From: Chromera velia
Lineage: Eukaryota > Sar > Chromeraceae
NCBI GenBank assembly: GCA_018398765.1
Contig: JAHBMJ010002153.1
Span: 1-22,145, forward strand
Direction: 5' to 3'
DNA: 22,145 bases
Shown: positions 1-9,645 of the stretch, piece by piece
How the letters are laid out: each line of letters opens with the position of its first letter
Position numbering within the stretch: the stretch's first letter is position 1
Notes under the pieces: model-generated
Told to the model about the DNA's origin: nothing
The model's input: only the letters and a program-made list of their open reading frames with translations
The model's database searches: none
Program-made: the position numbers and the translations under genes

Positions 1-40
1 CCTCTCTCTCTCTCTCTCTCTCTCTCTTCCTCTCTCTCTC
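1..40. repeat. CT dinucleotide microsatellite
   Basis: An almost pure CT run with a single TCC interruption, ending in CACATACACAC-type sequence. It continues off the left edge, so its full length is unknown. It lies 3' of the minus-strand ankyrin gene. Confidence 0.9.
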
Positions 41-74
41 ACATACACACCCACAAACACAGACGCAGAGAGTC

Positions 75-100
75 GGGGGAACGGGGGAGGGGGAGGGGGG
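75..100 (+). other. Potential G-quadruplex motif
   Basis: Four runs of five or six G are separated by loops of 3, 1 and 1 bases (G runs at 75-79, 83-87, 89-93 and 95-100). This fits the usual G-quadruplex pattern with very short loops. It lies about 270 bases downstream of the stop of the minus-strand ankyrin gene, with the G-rich strand opposite to that gene's coding strand. Folding in the cell is inferred, not shown. Confidence 0.6.
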
Positions 101-372
101 ACAGAGAGAGAACCGAATGTGAGGGGAGAGAGGCGCCAAAGACAGCAAGCCAGATAAAAAACTAGCAGGACCACGAATGAAGCATTGGGCGTCTTTACTG
201 GCAACTCAGCCTACAACACCGCACTCACGCCACAAGCTTACAACGAAGCGGCATGCATTCTTGGCGGCACCTGAAAAAGAGATCCCGGCTGGAACAAGAT
301 CATGCGTTCTCAGCACAAAGACATGTACAGAGGATTGAGAGAAACAAGTCTGTAAGCCACATACATGCATTC

Positions 373-1041
373 CTAGTCGGTCTGGGTTTCCAACCTCTTG
401 GCAATGGTCTTGCAGTCGGGACACGTGATCTGGTCCCGAATTGGTTCGACTTGCTTGGGGTCGGACCGAGCTCCGTTCTGGAGCAGCACTTCGGCAATGT
501 TTTGCCATCCGCTCTTCAATGAAATCTGCAGAGCCGTCAGACCATCAGAGCGGCTGCGTGCCTCCATATCTGCTCCGGCATCGATGAGAGCCAGAGGGAT
601 CTCCTCTGGGGGGTACTTATAGTGACCCTTCCGTGCAATGTACAGAAGGGGGGTGTCGCCCTCTGGGTTTCTCTCGTCTGTGTCTATGAGTACTTGTCGT
701 TGAGATAGGAGACGCCTGACTTCGTCCCCGTCCAGACGGTTCACCGCGTTCCAGAGTGGACTCAGAGAGGGGTCATCGGCTTTCTGTGTGGCTGCCTGCT
801 TCAGGAGACTGCTGGCAATGCCACCGATCCACTGACGAACGATGGGGTCCTTCTTCTCATATGTCCCGTAGAGTGACGTGCTGGGTCTGCTGAGCTTGTT
901 TTCGCTTCCTTGTTCTGTCCTGTGTGCCTGCCTCCCCGATCGTATGACCTGCTTTTCGGAGGAGACGGCTGGAAGGAAGGAGAAGGATTGAACAGAAACC
1001 ACAAAGGTGGTGGAGAGGAGAACCACAGCTAGCAAGGGCAT
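373..1041 (-). CDS. Ankyrin-repeat protein with signal/transit-like leader
   Basis: A single-exon reading frame of 222 residues. An in-frame TTG lies 18 bases further upstream, but the ATG at 1041 is the first normal eukaryotic start and puts a hydrophobic stretch directly at the N-terminus (residues 1-19, MPLLAVVLLSTTFVVSVQS). V at -3 and S at -1 predict cleavage before FSFLP. The following stretch to about residue 65 is rich in Ser, Arg and Lys and poor in acidic residues, like a transit peptide. Ankyrin-type repeats follow: a weak one near 95-115, then GDTPLLYIARKGH..LIDAGADMEAR (about 128-163) and DGLTALQISLKSG..EVLLQNGARSD (about 167-194). The C-terminus carries a CPDC pair at 207-210. 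Ankyrin repeats bind proteins, so no enzyme role can be given. Plastid or secretory-route targeting is inferred. No intron is evident. The gene is divergent from the purine gene at 2065. Confidence 0.8.
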   Translation of the reverse strand: MPLLAVVLLSTTFVVSVQSFSFLPAVSSEKQVIRSGRQAHRTEQGSENKLSRPSTSLYGTYEKKDPIVRQWIGGIASSLLKQAATQKADDPSLSPLWNAVNRLDGDEVRRLLSQRQVLIDTDERNPEGDTPLLYIARKGHYKYPPEEIPLALIDAGADMEARSRSDGLTALQISLKSGWQNIAEVLLQNGARSDPKQVEPIRDQITCPDCKTIAKRLETQTD

Positions 1042-2064
1042 GATGAGATTAAGGAGCAAAGTCTTCGTTCAGACACAAGACTGGCAGCCCACGCTGATGA
1101 AGTGGTCAAAGAGAGAACACCTGCGCGAGTACCCTTCAAAGCAAGAAGGAGACGGGCAAACGGTATTGGGCCTTCCAGACTGCTTTTGGCAGAAAGAAGT
1201 TCGAATGAACTGTAAATCTATTCCGGCAGACTTCAGACACACTTTTTGGAGGCTATTAAATGAAGCGCTGCTGCTTTGACCTTTGGGAAGCAAAGTCTTA
1301 AGCTCTCCAATTCACACTATCCGTCTCTAGATCCGTCTACGTACGCCGTCTCCGGTGGATTCACAAGTACCATCCATGAAGCCAGACTCCTGCTGCCTGC
1401 CTTTATGAGCAGGAAACCTGCACAGAGAGCTGAGTGTCAGGTCGACACAGCACAAAACCAGAGGTCTGTTGGTGTAATGGTAGCATGCCTGGTTGTCTAC
1501 CAGGTGATTCGGGTTCGAAGCAGATCGCCTAAACTGAAAGGAGTTTTCGCTTTCAAGGGCCCCTCCATGCACGACATGCATAAGTTTGACGCACGCGCGA
1601 GTTTTCCGGGGCCAAACTGAAACAGCCGTCTCTCGACGTCACATGCATGTGCCTGCAGGGAAGAATTGCCGAGATTTGCCGAGAATTGCACGTCATGGCA
1701 GTCGATACTTACCTGACTTGTACCAGCTCCTACGGATCCTCATATCGTTGTAGCTTGTCTTATGCGGGACTGAAGCAGGCGTGTTTTCTGCGCTGCGTTT
1801 CGCCACTTGAGTAAGGCCTCGAGCTCCCACAACCAGTCAGACGCTCTTTGAGCCTGGCTCTGTCTGTCTGTATTTCTTGTCTTTAATTCTTGAAGAGAAA
1901 GGCTCCTCGTTTCTTCCGTTTTTCTGTATTTCCTTGAAGGGGAGAGACCTAACTGTATCGTCACAGAGGCTGAAGGCTGAATCAATCGTGCCTTCTGTCT
2001 CCTTCTTCAGTTCTTCTGCCCGTCTCTCCCAGTCTCAGAGAAAGCAGCTGATCTGTCCATCACC
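1042..2064. promoter_or_regulatory. Divergent intergenic region with both 5' flanks
   Basis: About 1 kb separates two start codons that face away from each other, so it should hold the promoters and 5' leaders of both the ankyrin gene and the FGAM synthase gene. No convincing TATA box or named transcription-factor site is visible. The purine gene start at 2065 has A at -3 (CACCATGT), a favourable context. The stretch before it (about 1900-2060) is pyrimidine-rich, as in a leader. A tRNA-like sequence sits near the middle. No other gene is recognised here. Confidence 0.6.
1463..1530 (+). pseudogene. Degenerate tRNA-like sequence (Asp-type GTC anticodon)
   Basis: The stretch has a tRNA-like order. 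A possible acceptor stem pairs GGTCTG (1463-1468) with CAGATC (1521-1526), with one G-U. A perfect A-box-like TGGTGTAATGG lies at 1470-1480. An anticodon arm CCTGG-TTGTCTA-CCAGG has five perfect pairs and GTC at the anticodon position. A B-box-like GGTTCGAAGC lies at 1512-1521. Only 15 bases lie between the anticodon stem and the acceptor partner, so the 3' half of the T stem is missing. Base 37 would be T, where tRNAs normally have a purine. A tRNA pseudogene or tRNA-derived Pol III element is more likely than a working tRNA. Confidence 0.45.
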
Positions 2065-5000
2065 ATGTCAAGCATCATTCGTTTCTTCAGAAAACCGTGC
2101 CTGACGGATGCCCAACTCCGTCAGATTCTGCTGGAGCTGAAGAAAGAGAATTTGGAGACGGACGTCCTGGAGATTGACAGCGAGACCTGCTACAACGTTG
2201 AGATCACCAAGGCCCTCGATCCGGACCAGAAGAAGAGGCTCAAGTGGATTCTCTCCGAGACATTCGAGCAGGAGAACTTCGGAGAGTCACCCTTCCTCTC
2301 TGCATCTGCTGACGACCCTACACAGTGGCTGTTCGAGGTCGGCCCACGGCTCAACTTCGCCACTGCTTGGAGCACCAACGCCGTCTCCATCTGCGAGCAC
2401 TGCGGCCTTGACATGGTCATTCGAGTGGAACGCTCCAAGCGTCTCCTGGTCAAGACAGGGACGGATGCGTCTGTGCTCACAAAGGACTTCAAGGCCGCTT
2501 TTTTGGCCCATGTCCATGACAGAATGACACAGTGCGTGTACGAAAAGCCTATCGAATCTTTCAAACTCGACATCCAGCCTGAGTCATGGCTGGAGGTCGA
2601 TGTGCTTGGAAAGGGCCGACAGGCTTTGGTTGACATCTCCAGGCAGATGGGTTTGGGGTATGACGAGCAGGATTTGGACTATTACACGCGCTTGTTTGTG
2701 GAAGATTTGAAGAGAAACCCCACCAGTGTCGAGTGTTTCGATCTCGCTCAGGGCAATTCTGAGCACTCTAGACATTGGTTCTTCAACGGTAAGATCGTCA
2801 TTGACGGAGTCGATATGCCTGAGACTCTGTTCTCGATGGTGAAGAAACCTGTCAAGCTGAACCCACGAAATTCCACAGTTGCCTTCAAGGATAACTCATC
2901 TGCCCAGAAAGGTTTCTCCTTCAAAGCCTTTCAAGCGGGGGGGGAGCAGGTGGGGAATGCGAAGGTGTATGGGTTGATCGAAAAAGAGTACGACCTGACA
3001 CTCACCGCAGAAACCCATAACTTCCCTTGCGGGGTTGCGCCCTTCCCCGGTGCAGAGACAGGCACAGGGGGCCGTTTGCGAGACGGCATGGCCACCGGTA
3101 AGGGCTCCCTTGTGGTTGCAGGCACTGCGGCTTACTGCGTAGGGCAGTTGCACATCCCGGGGTACGATCAGCCCTGGGAGGACGCCTCTTGGCGTTACCC
3201 CCCCAACATGGCTTCTCCTCTGAAGATCTTGATTGAGGCCTCCAATGGGGCATCCGATTACGGAAACAAATTCGGGGAGCCCATCATTCAGGGCTATGTT
3301 CGGTCGTTTGGGGCGAATATTCCGTTGCGGTTGAGTGGGGGGCAGAGTGCGGATGGGGTGGAGAGGAGGGAGTGGGTGAAGCCCATTATGTTCACAGGGG
3401 GTGTGGGTATGATGGACGCACGTCACCGAAAAAAGGAAGAACCTGCCCCGAATGACCTGATTGTGAAATTGGGGGGTCCTGCGTATCGTATCGGTATGGG
3501 GGGGGGTGCAGCATCCTCCATGGTTGCGGGGGACAACCAGGCAGATCTTGATTTCAACGCAGTGCAGAGAGGGGATGCAGAGATGTGTCAGAAGGCGTGG
3601 AGGGTGATCCGCACGTGTGCGGAGTTGGGGGATGCGAACCCTATTGTCTCGATTCATGACCAAGGGGCGGGGGGGGCAGGGAATGTATTGAAGGAGATTA
3701 CAGAACCACAGGGGGGGGTGATCAATCTCCGTGACATCGCGTCTGCCGACCCGACGCTGAGTGTTGTGGAGATCTGGGGGGCAGAGTACCAAGAATCTTG
3801 GGGTCTTCTGTTGAAGCCCTCCTCGGTGGGGGTCTTCAAAGAGATCTGCGACAGGGAAAGGTGTGAGTACAGAGTCGTGGGACACACTACTGGCAACGGC
3901 ATAGTGGAGGTCAGTCAGTTGTGTTTCTGTCTGTCTGTGGGTGGGTGGGTAGGAGGTTTCGCGTAGGGTCGAGCGCAGGGACTGACTGCTTCTGCGTACC
4001 CCGGGCTGGGGGGAGCAGTGGGGGAGTGGGAAATGAGTATGATGAGAAGAGCATTGATTGATTCTCAAATTGCGAATGAATAAGTGCGTGCGTTCTCCCC
4101 CTCCCTCTCTGTTTGGATCCCCCTTTCCCCGCTTTTGTGCTCTTCTCTGAGATGCTTGTACCGTTCTCCTGCTCTTTCAGTCTATCTGCCGTTTTCAAAA
4201 GACCTTTTGGCCTTCCTGCTTCAGTGACTGCGTCATTGCCTGCGTCTTTGCGTTGTTCACTCTGCCCCACTTCTGTTTCTCGTTCTCTTGTTTCTTCGGT
4301 CTTCCTTCTTTTTCCCTTCCCCTCCCAATGCATTAACTCAGGTGCGAGACAGCAAGGACGGCAGTGTCCCCGTGAACCTTCCCCTCGAGAAAGTCCTCGG
4401 GAAGATGCCCCAGAAGGTGTTCAAGTCCACTGCAGGGGCATGGGCCAAACTCAAGGCACTCACCTCTCCCTCCTCCCCTGTGTTGACCCTCTCGTCCCTC
4501 TCGGGAGAGAAGGACCTCTCAGTAGCCTCTGCTTTCCAACGCGTCATTCGCCTCGCCTCTGTCGCCTCCAAACGGTATCTAACCACCAAGGTTGACCGAT
4601 CCGTCACAGGCCTCATCGCACAGCAGCAGTGTGTGGGCCCACTGCAGCTCACACTCGCCGATGTGGCTGTTGTTGCCATGTCTGAGTTCAGCCTGACTGG
4701 CACTGCCATCTCGATCGGAGAGCAGCCCATCAAGGGCCTCGTGGATCCCGCCACCATGGCCCGTGTGTGCATTGCCGAGTCACTCACCAATCTGGTGTGG
4801 GCCCAAGCAACTGCGATAGAGGATATCAAGGCCTCGTTGAACTGGATGTATGCCGCCAAGCTCGACAGTGAGGGAGCGGCAATGTACAAGGCCATGGAGG
4901 CCTTCTCGGCCTTCCTGTCTGAGATCGGGGCCGCTGTGGATGGCGGCAAGGACTCTCTGTCAATGGCTGCACGAGTCGCCCCTGTCCCCGGCTCTGGTGC

Positions 5001-7499
5001 CGATGGGCAGACAGTGAAGGCGCCTGGGGAGATGACCCTGTCGTGCTATGTCTCCTGTCCCGATGTGACTAAGACAGTCACCCCCGATTTGAAATTGCAG
5101 GAAGAGGGAGTGCTGATCTTCGTGCCCCTCGACAGGGGACAGAACCCCCTCGCAGCGCTTGACCTGCTCAGGGCAGGTGCAGGTCTGGCCGGGAGTGCGT
5201 TCGCACAGGTGTACGGGAAGGTGGCGGTGGTGTTGGATGAGACGGCGGCGGGGGCCGCAGAGATCGATGCACTCGGTCTCGTTCCAGACGCCTCCCCACC
5301 TGCGGACTTCAAAGCCATGTGGTGAGTTTGGTTTGGCAGGCTCCCTGTTGTCTCCATCCTCTCTTTTTAAATTTCGCTGGAGGGAGGAGCGATGTTACGG
5401 TTGGATTTTTTCCTTCCACCCTTCCTCTCTCACGTTCCTTCCTTCCTGCTGACTTCCCAGCTTTTCATGCCTTCCTATCATTCACACACACCCGGCGTGG
5501 TGTGAGTTCTTCACTTTTGATTATCTTCCGTCGACTCATTTGTACTTTCCTCCCCTTTGATCTTTTCTGAGGGTGGACAGAGAAAGCAAGCTGGTGGCCG
5601 CTCTGTGATGCGTTTTCTCATATGCGTTGCTATTGGGTCTGACCCTCTGTTTGTTTTTTTGTTTGAGCATTGGTCTGACTGGCCTTCTTTCTTTCATTCA
5701 TCCTGCAGGGAGGTCACACAGGGCTTCCTGGAGACCCGCACGATCGCTGCAGGGCACGACAGGTCTGACGGTGGCCTGATCACCTGTCTGATGGAGATGG
5801 CCTTTGCAGGTGCGTGCGTGGATGCATGTGTGTAGGGAGGAGGGGGGTGATTGACATGATGGATAAATTCTCGTCAGGGGGTTAGAGCGGCGCGTCAATT
5901 TGCGTGCATGGGAAAACTGCAGACGAAAGCAACAGATGCACCACACACACAAAGAACAAAAGATGATTAATGTGGAAGTGAAATGATACATAGACCGACC
6001 GACTGACCGACCGATCGAACAAACGACAAAAAAGAAGGGCGCACTTCAGTGCGGCCAGGAAGCAAATGCAACAAGAAATTTCGAGGCTTCGATTTCCCTC
6101 TTCGTTCGTGCCCCAATCAGTAAGTCAATGTAGGACTTACTTAATGTACTCGTTCCCTGCACTCTTTCCTTTCCTCTCTGCAGGCAACCAAGGAATTGAC
6201 ATCGTGATCGAGCCTCGCCCGGGTGTGTTCCCCCCCAACCCCCTCATTGGTCTCTTCAGCGAGGGCCCCGGCATCGTCCTTGAAGTCGAGAAGGCAGATG
6301 CAGACTCCGTTGCCGGGGCCTTCCACGCGAAGGGCCTCGAGGCTCTCCGCATTGGCACAGGCCGTGCCGACAAGACCGCCAAGATTTCCTACGGAGGTCG
6401 TGTGGTGTTGGAAGGCAGCGTCGCGACCTTTCGAGACGCCTGGGAACAGACGTCCTTCGAATTGGACCGTCTCCAGGCAAACCCTGAATGCGTTGCCACA
6501 GAGCAGGCAGCACTGTCAGGTCGACCTAGCGACCCGAAGGTCCAAGTCAGCTTTGACTACAGTGCCACTCCAGAGACAGTGTTGAGCTCTGGTGAGAAGG
6601 TCAGGGTGGCGATTGTGAGGGAAGAGGGGAGCAACGGGGATCGTGAAATGGCCGCTGCGTTCCATCTCGCAGGGTTCGCTGCGTATGATGTGACGATGTC
6701 GGATTTGATTAACGAGAAAACTAGTCTCTCCGATTTTAGGGGGGTGGTCTTTGTGGGTGGTTTTTCGTATGCCGACGTTTGCGATTCCGCCAAAGGTTGG
6801 GCTGCCTCGATTCGATTCAACCCGAAGATCCGAGATTCGTTCTCCCACTTTGCCTCCCGTTCCGATACCTTCTCCCTGGGTGTGTGCAATGGGTGCCAAT
6901 TGATGGCACTTCTCGGGTGGGTACCGGGGGGGTACGAGGAACCAGAGGAGGGGAAGGATAGTATGCAGCCTCGGTTTGTGTGGAATGAAAGTGGACGGTT
7001 TGAAAGCAGGTGGAGTTGTTTGGAGATTCAGAAAACGAAGGCCATCATGTTGAGAGGGATGGAGGGGGCAGTGTTGCCTGTGTGGAGTGCCCACGGAGAG
7101 GGAAAGGCCTTCTTCCCCGAGGGCTCCTCTGCCATCTCCAAACTGAAAAAATCCCAACAGATCTCCTTCTGCTACGTAGACGACTACGGTCAGGTGACAC
7201 AGAAGTATCCGTTCAACCCGAATGGGTCTGAGGGGGGAGTTGCAGGCATGTGCTCTGCAGACGGGCGGCATTTGTGCCTGATGCCCCACCCCGAGCGGTG
7301 TGTGCTGCCCTGGCAGTGGCCGCATGTGCCGAATGAGGTTCTGTCGAAGGACAGGAGGATGAGGGTAAAGAGACAGAAGGGGGCAGACGGGAAGGTGACC
7401 AGCGGGAGGGCACAGAGCCTGGACGCCTGGTACGCGTCCGGGGTGACCCCCTGGATCCGCATGTTCCAAAATGCCAGGGAGTGGTGCGAGTCCCATTAG
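2065..7499 (+). CDS. purL: Phosphoribosylformylglycinamidine synthase (FGAM synthase)
   Basis: The enzyme converts FGAR, glutamine and ATP to FGAM, the fourth step of de novo purine synthesis. Four exons (2065-3909, 4342-5321, 5709-5809, 6184-7499) join in frame to 1413 residues, close to the usual 1300-1340 of the single-chain eukaryotic/proteobacterial type. In order: a PurS-like N-terminal domain (1-170); a linker ending in QGNSEHSRHW (229-238); the first synthetase half with AETHNFPCGVAPF (315-327, conserved His318), GMGGGAASSM and HDQGAGGAGN (from 531); a second half with VDGGKDSLSM (814-823), GHDRSDGGL and SEGPGIVLEV; and a class I glutaminase domain (about 1114-1413) with GVCNGCQ (nucleophile Cys1210) and MPHPER (His1344, Glu1346). 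All expected catalytic residues are present. No signal peptide is visible, so a cytosolic location is likely. Exon borders are inferred from GT-AG sites and conserved reading across the joins. Confidence 0.95.
3910..4341 (+). other. purL intron 1 (GT-AG, phase 0)
   Basis: The donor is GAG|GTCAGT and the acceptor is AACTCAG|GTGCGA. Exon 1 codes up to GIVE and exon 2 resumes with VRDSKDG, in phase 0. The reading frame runs about 50 bases into the intron before a stop, so an unspliced transcript would end early, before the second synthetase half and the glutaminase domain. The intron is pyrimidine-rich toward its 3' end, and a possible branch sequence (TTAAC) lies close to the acceptor. Confidence 0.88.
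5322..5708 (+). other. purL intron 2 (GT-AG, phase 2)
   Basis: The donor is ATGTG|GTGAGT and the acceptor is CCTGCAG|GGAGGTC. Joining restores a Trp codon (TG + G) and gives AMWEVTQGFLETR, matching the family's spacing before GHDxSDGG. Without splicing, a TGA follows almost at once. Confidence 0.9.
5810..6183 (+). other. purL intron 3 (GT-AG, phase 1)
   Basis: The donor is TTTGCAG|GTGCGT and the acceptor is CTCTGCAG|GCAACC. The split Gly codon (G + GC) gives MAFAGNQGIDIVIE, an expected join for this family. The preceding exon is only 101 bases. A GACC/GATC-type simple repeat lies inside the intron near 5994-6016. Confidence 0.9.
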
Positions 7500-7775
7500 G
7501 AGGGGGGACAGCAGGGGTGCGTGGAGGAGGGTTTGAAGAGTGAGACTGCCCCCCTGTCGTGCTGTGTCTGTCTCTCAAGGGAGGGGGGAGGGAAGGATCG
7601 ACGCATGGACAGATGGATGGATGGACATGGTGGGTGGGTGACAAGACTGTTGCTTTCTTTCCTCAATCGAGGATGAGAGGGTTAGTTTGAGAGTCTGTCT
7701 CCTGTCTCTCTTTCTCTTTATCTTCTTCTTGTAGTGCGTCGCCTTCCATAAGAATAAAACAAAAGGGACTTGGGT
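7500..7775 (+). terminator. purL 3' untranslated region with AATAAA signal
   Basis: After the TAG at 7497-7499 comes non-coding DNA with an AATAAA hexamer at 7753-7758, inside AGAATAAAACAAAAG. This is a plausible polyadenylation signal for the FGAM synthase transcript, giving a 3' UTR of roughly 270 bases. A GATG/GGAC-type simple repeat lies at about 7605-7630. The exact cleavage site cannot be read from sequence. Confidence 0.5.
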
Positions 7776-8021
7776 GGGATTGGAAAGGAAACAAAGAGAA
7801 AAGAGAGAAAAGTGCTTGTCTTTGCGACTCCTTTTCTATTTCATTTATGTTTGTTCTTCGTCTTGTTCGTTTTCCCTTGTGTGACTCTGTCCTCTTTGTT
7901 CTTTCGTCACCCCTCTTCCTGCCGGTCCGGTCGGTCATCCACCGGCACCTCATGCACTTGAATGACTTCGACAGGCCCCTTGGGTGACTGTCCGATGGAT
8001 TCTGTCTTCATTCCTCCCTCT

Positions 8022-8024
<3 letters not shown>

Positions 8025-8054
<30 letters not shown>
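8025..8054. repeat. CT dinucleotide microsatellite, 15 units
   Basis: A perfect run of CT repeated fifteen times, followed by CTGTCTCTCT. Confidence 0.95.
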
Positions 8055-8062
<8 letters not shown>

Positions 8063-8729
8063 GCGTTCTGTGCTTGCTGGCCGATCTACTGTGTGGCCGG
8101 TTGAGTGACTTGATATGGTCCGTGAAAGAAAAAACGGATGGCAGGGGGAACTCTTTGAGGATTGATGGATGTGCTCCATGCTGACGGTTTGGGTCAACGG
8201 AGAGAAAAGGGGTAAAGTAAAAGGGTGGGCCAACAGATCAATCTTTGTTCCTTGTCACGAGGAAGGCAGAAACAGAAAAAGAGTTTGAACGAGCGAAAGG
8301 CGGAAACAGACACCGGGAGGCCGGTGTTTTTTTTTTCTTCCTCTTCTTCTCTGTGTCTTGAATATTCCCAGCTGAATTTCATTGGGCGATTCTTCATTCA
8401 TCCAATCTCGATCTGTGTGGCATGTAGACGTCTGATGACAACGAAGGTCCTTTTCTCTTTTCTTAGTGCAAGAAAGAAAAAGGATCTCGTCTTTTCTGTC
8501 TTCTCCTTTCTGTGCACGTTTGTTTGTGTGGGCGTGGCTTTCCTTAGGATCAATCTCTTTGAGTTGCAAGTGCGTGTGTTCAGTGTTTGGGGTCAGAACG
8601 TTCGAGTTGGAGGTGCATCTGGTGAACGTTTGAGACGTACTTTTGGTTGCTCTCTGTCTCTCTGTCTACTCTCCCTCCCAATCCGTCCGTTCACACATGG
8701 TTACGTGGGGACCATGCGTGTATGCACTT

Positions 8730-8775
8730 TTCTGTCTGTGTGTCTGTCTGTGTGTCGGTCTGTCTGTGTCTGTAC
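8730..8775. repeat. TCTG/TGTG simple repeat
   Basis: An imperfect array of TCTG tetramers mixed with TGTG and TCGG. Confidence 0.8.
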
Positions 8776-9060
8776 GATTCTACCCGTGGGAGAGTGAGGC
8801 GACGGTGCTGTGCCGGAATCTGAACGTAAGCCAGTCGAAAATTGAAAAAGAGAAGCTGGAGACGTCGAGGGGGAATGTGGAGGGAGGCCGGGTCGGGTCA
8901 AAGAAGTGGGATCCAAATCGGTCGGCCGGCCGGTTGGTCCACCCGCAGGAGTCCCTTCCTTCCTTTCCACCTCGCTAATTGCCTAGCTAATTGCAGATCA
9001 AAGAGAGCGAAAAAGCTAGCAGACAGAATCGTTACTAAAAAAAGTAAAACATGAAGAAAG

Positions 9061-9645
9061 TTTTGAAAAAAACGTCAAAAAAAAAAAAAGCTAGAGGCCT
9101 AGCTAGAAGCTTTTGTGATTATATTTGATTATGTATATAATATGTATCATGTGTATGTATGTGTTCATGTATATTGGACTTTGCATGTGTAACATTAAAT
9201 TCTAATCTGGAGTCTTACTACTACGTAACTATATGTTGTTAACTAAATTGGTATGTATTAAATTCTAAGTATATATTAAATAGAGCTGAGCTGAAGTACC
9301 GTGTGACCCTGCAAGTTTGTACAAGTTTGATACAAGTTTGATTAATTTAGATGAATAATTTAAAGCTGGTAATTTAAAGTAATTCAGCTTAGTAATTTAA
9401 AGCTAGATTTAAAGTAATTTAAAGCAATTTAGAGTAATTTAAAGTAATTTAGAATAGTAAACTAAAGTAATTTAGAAAGCTAAATTACCAATTTTGGTCA
9501 AAGTTTGGAGGCGCCGATTTCTCATAAGAGTTAGACGTTCAAACTAACAGTGCTTAATTATGAATATATATAATACAAGTATAATTCAGGCTGATTATTC
9601 AGCATATTTAAAAAAAGTCACTTGTATAGAATCTAATAGAGAAAC
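9061..9645. repeat. AT-rich low-complexity region with short tandem words
   Basis: Composition is strongly AT-rich compared with the flanking gene. From 9311 to 9340 an ACAAGTTTG word is repeated three times at 10-11 base spacing. From about 9341 to 9487 a TAATTTAAAG-type word recurs roughly every 10-16 bases in imperfect copies. No protein reading frame or RNA gene is seen. Confidence 0.7.

Larger units (their letters stand above)
7776..9060. other. Gene-less region with simple repeats
   Basis: No reading frame here looks like a protein gene. The longest open stretch on the plus strand (8225-8797) starts at a GTG and reads through low-complexity pyrimidine DNA. Content is a CT microsatellite, a TCTG-type repeat and the GC-rich word CGGCCGGCCGG near 8922. 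Toward 9060 base composition shifts sharply to A-rich. Confidence 0.6.

Noticed and set aside
2896..4068. A 390-codon open frame on the minus strand
   Set aside because: It lies opposite the well-supported FGAM synthase exon 1 and its translation is Pro/Arg/His-rich without any known motif. It is open mainly because the sense strand is rich in GGG codons and lacks the complementary stop triplets.
6516..7496. A 326-codon open frame on the minus strand
   Set aside because: It is antisense to the glutaminase exon of FGAM synthase, whose motifs are intact. The translation has no recognisable domain.
8225..8797. A 190-codon plus-strand open frame downstream of purL
   Set aside because: It begins at GTG and is made of low-complexity pyrimidine sequence (Phe/Ser/Leu/Cys/Val runs, TCTG repeat). 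No domain and no start context.
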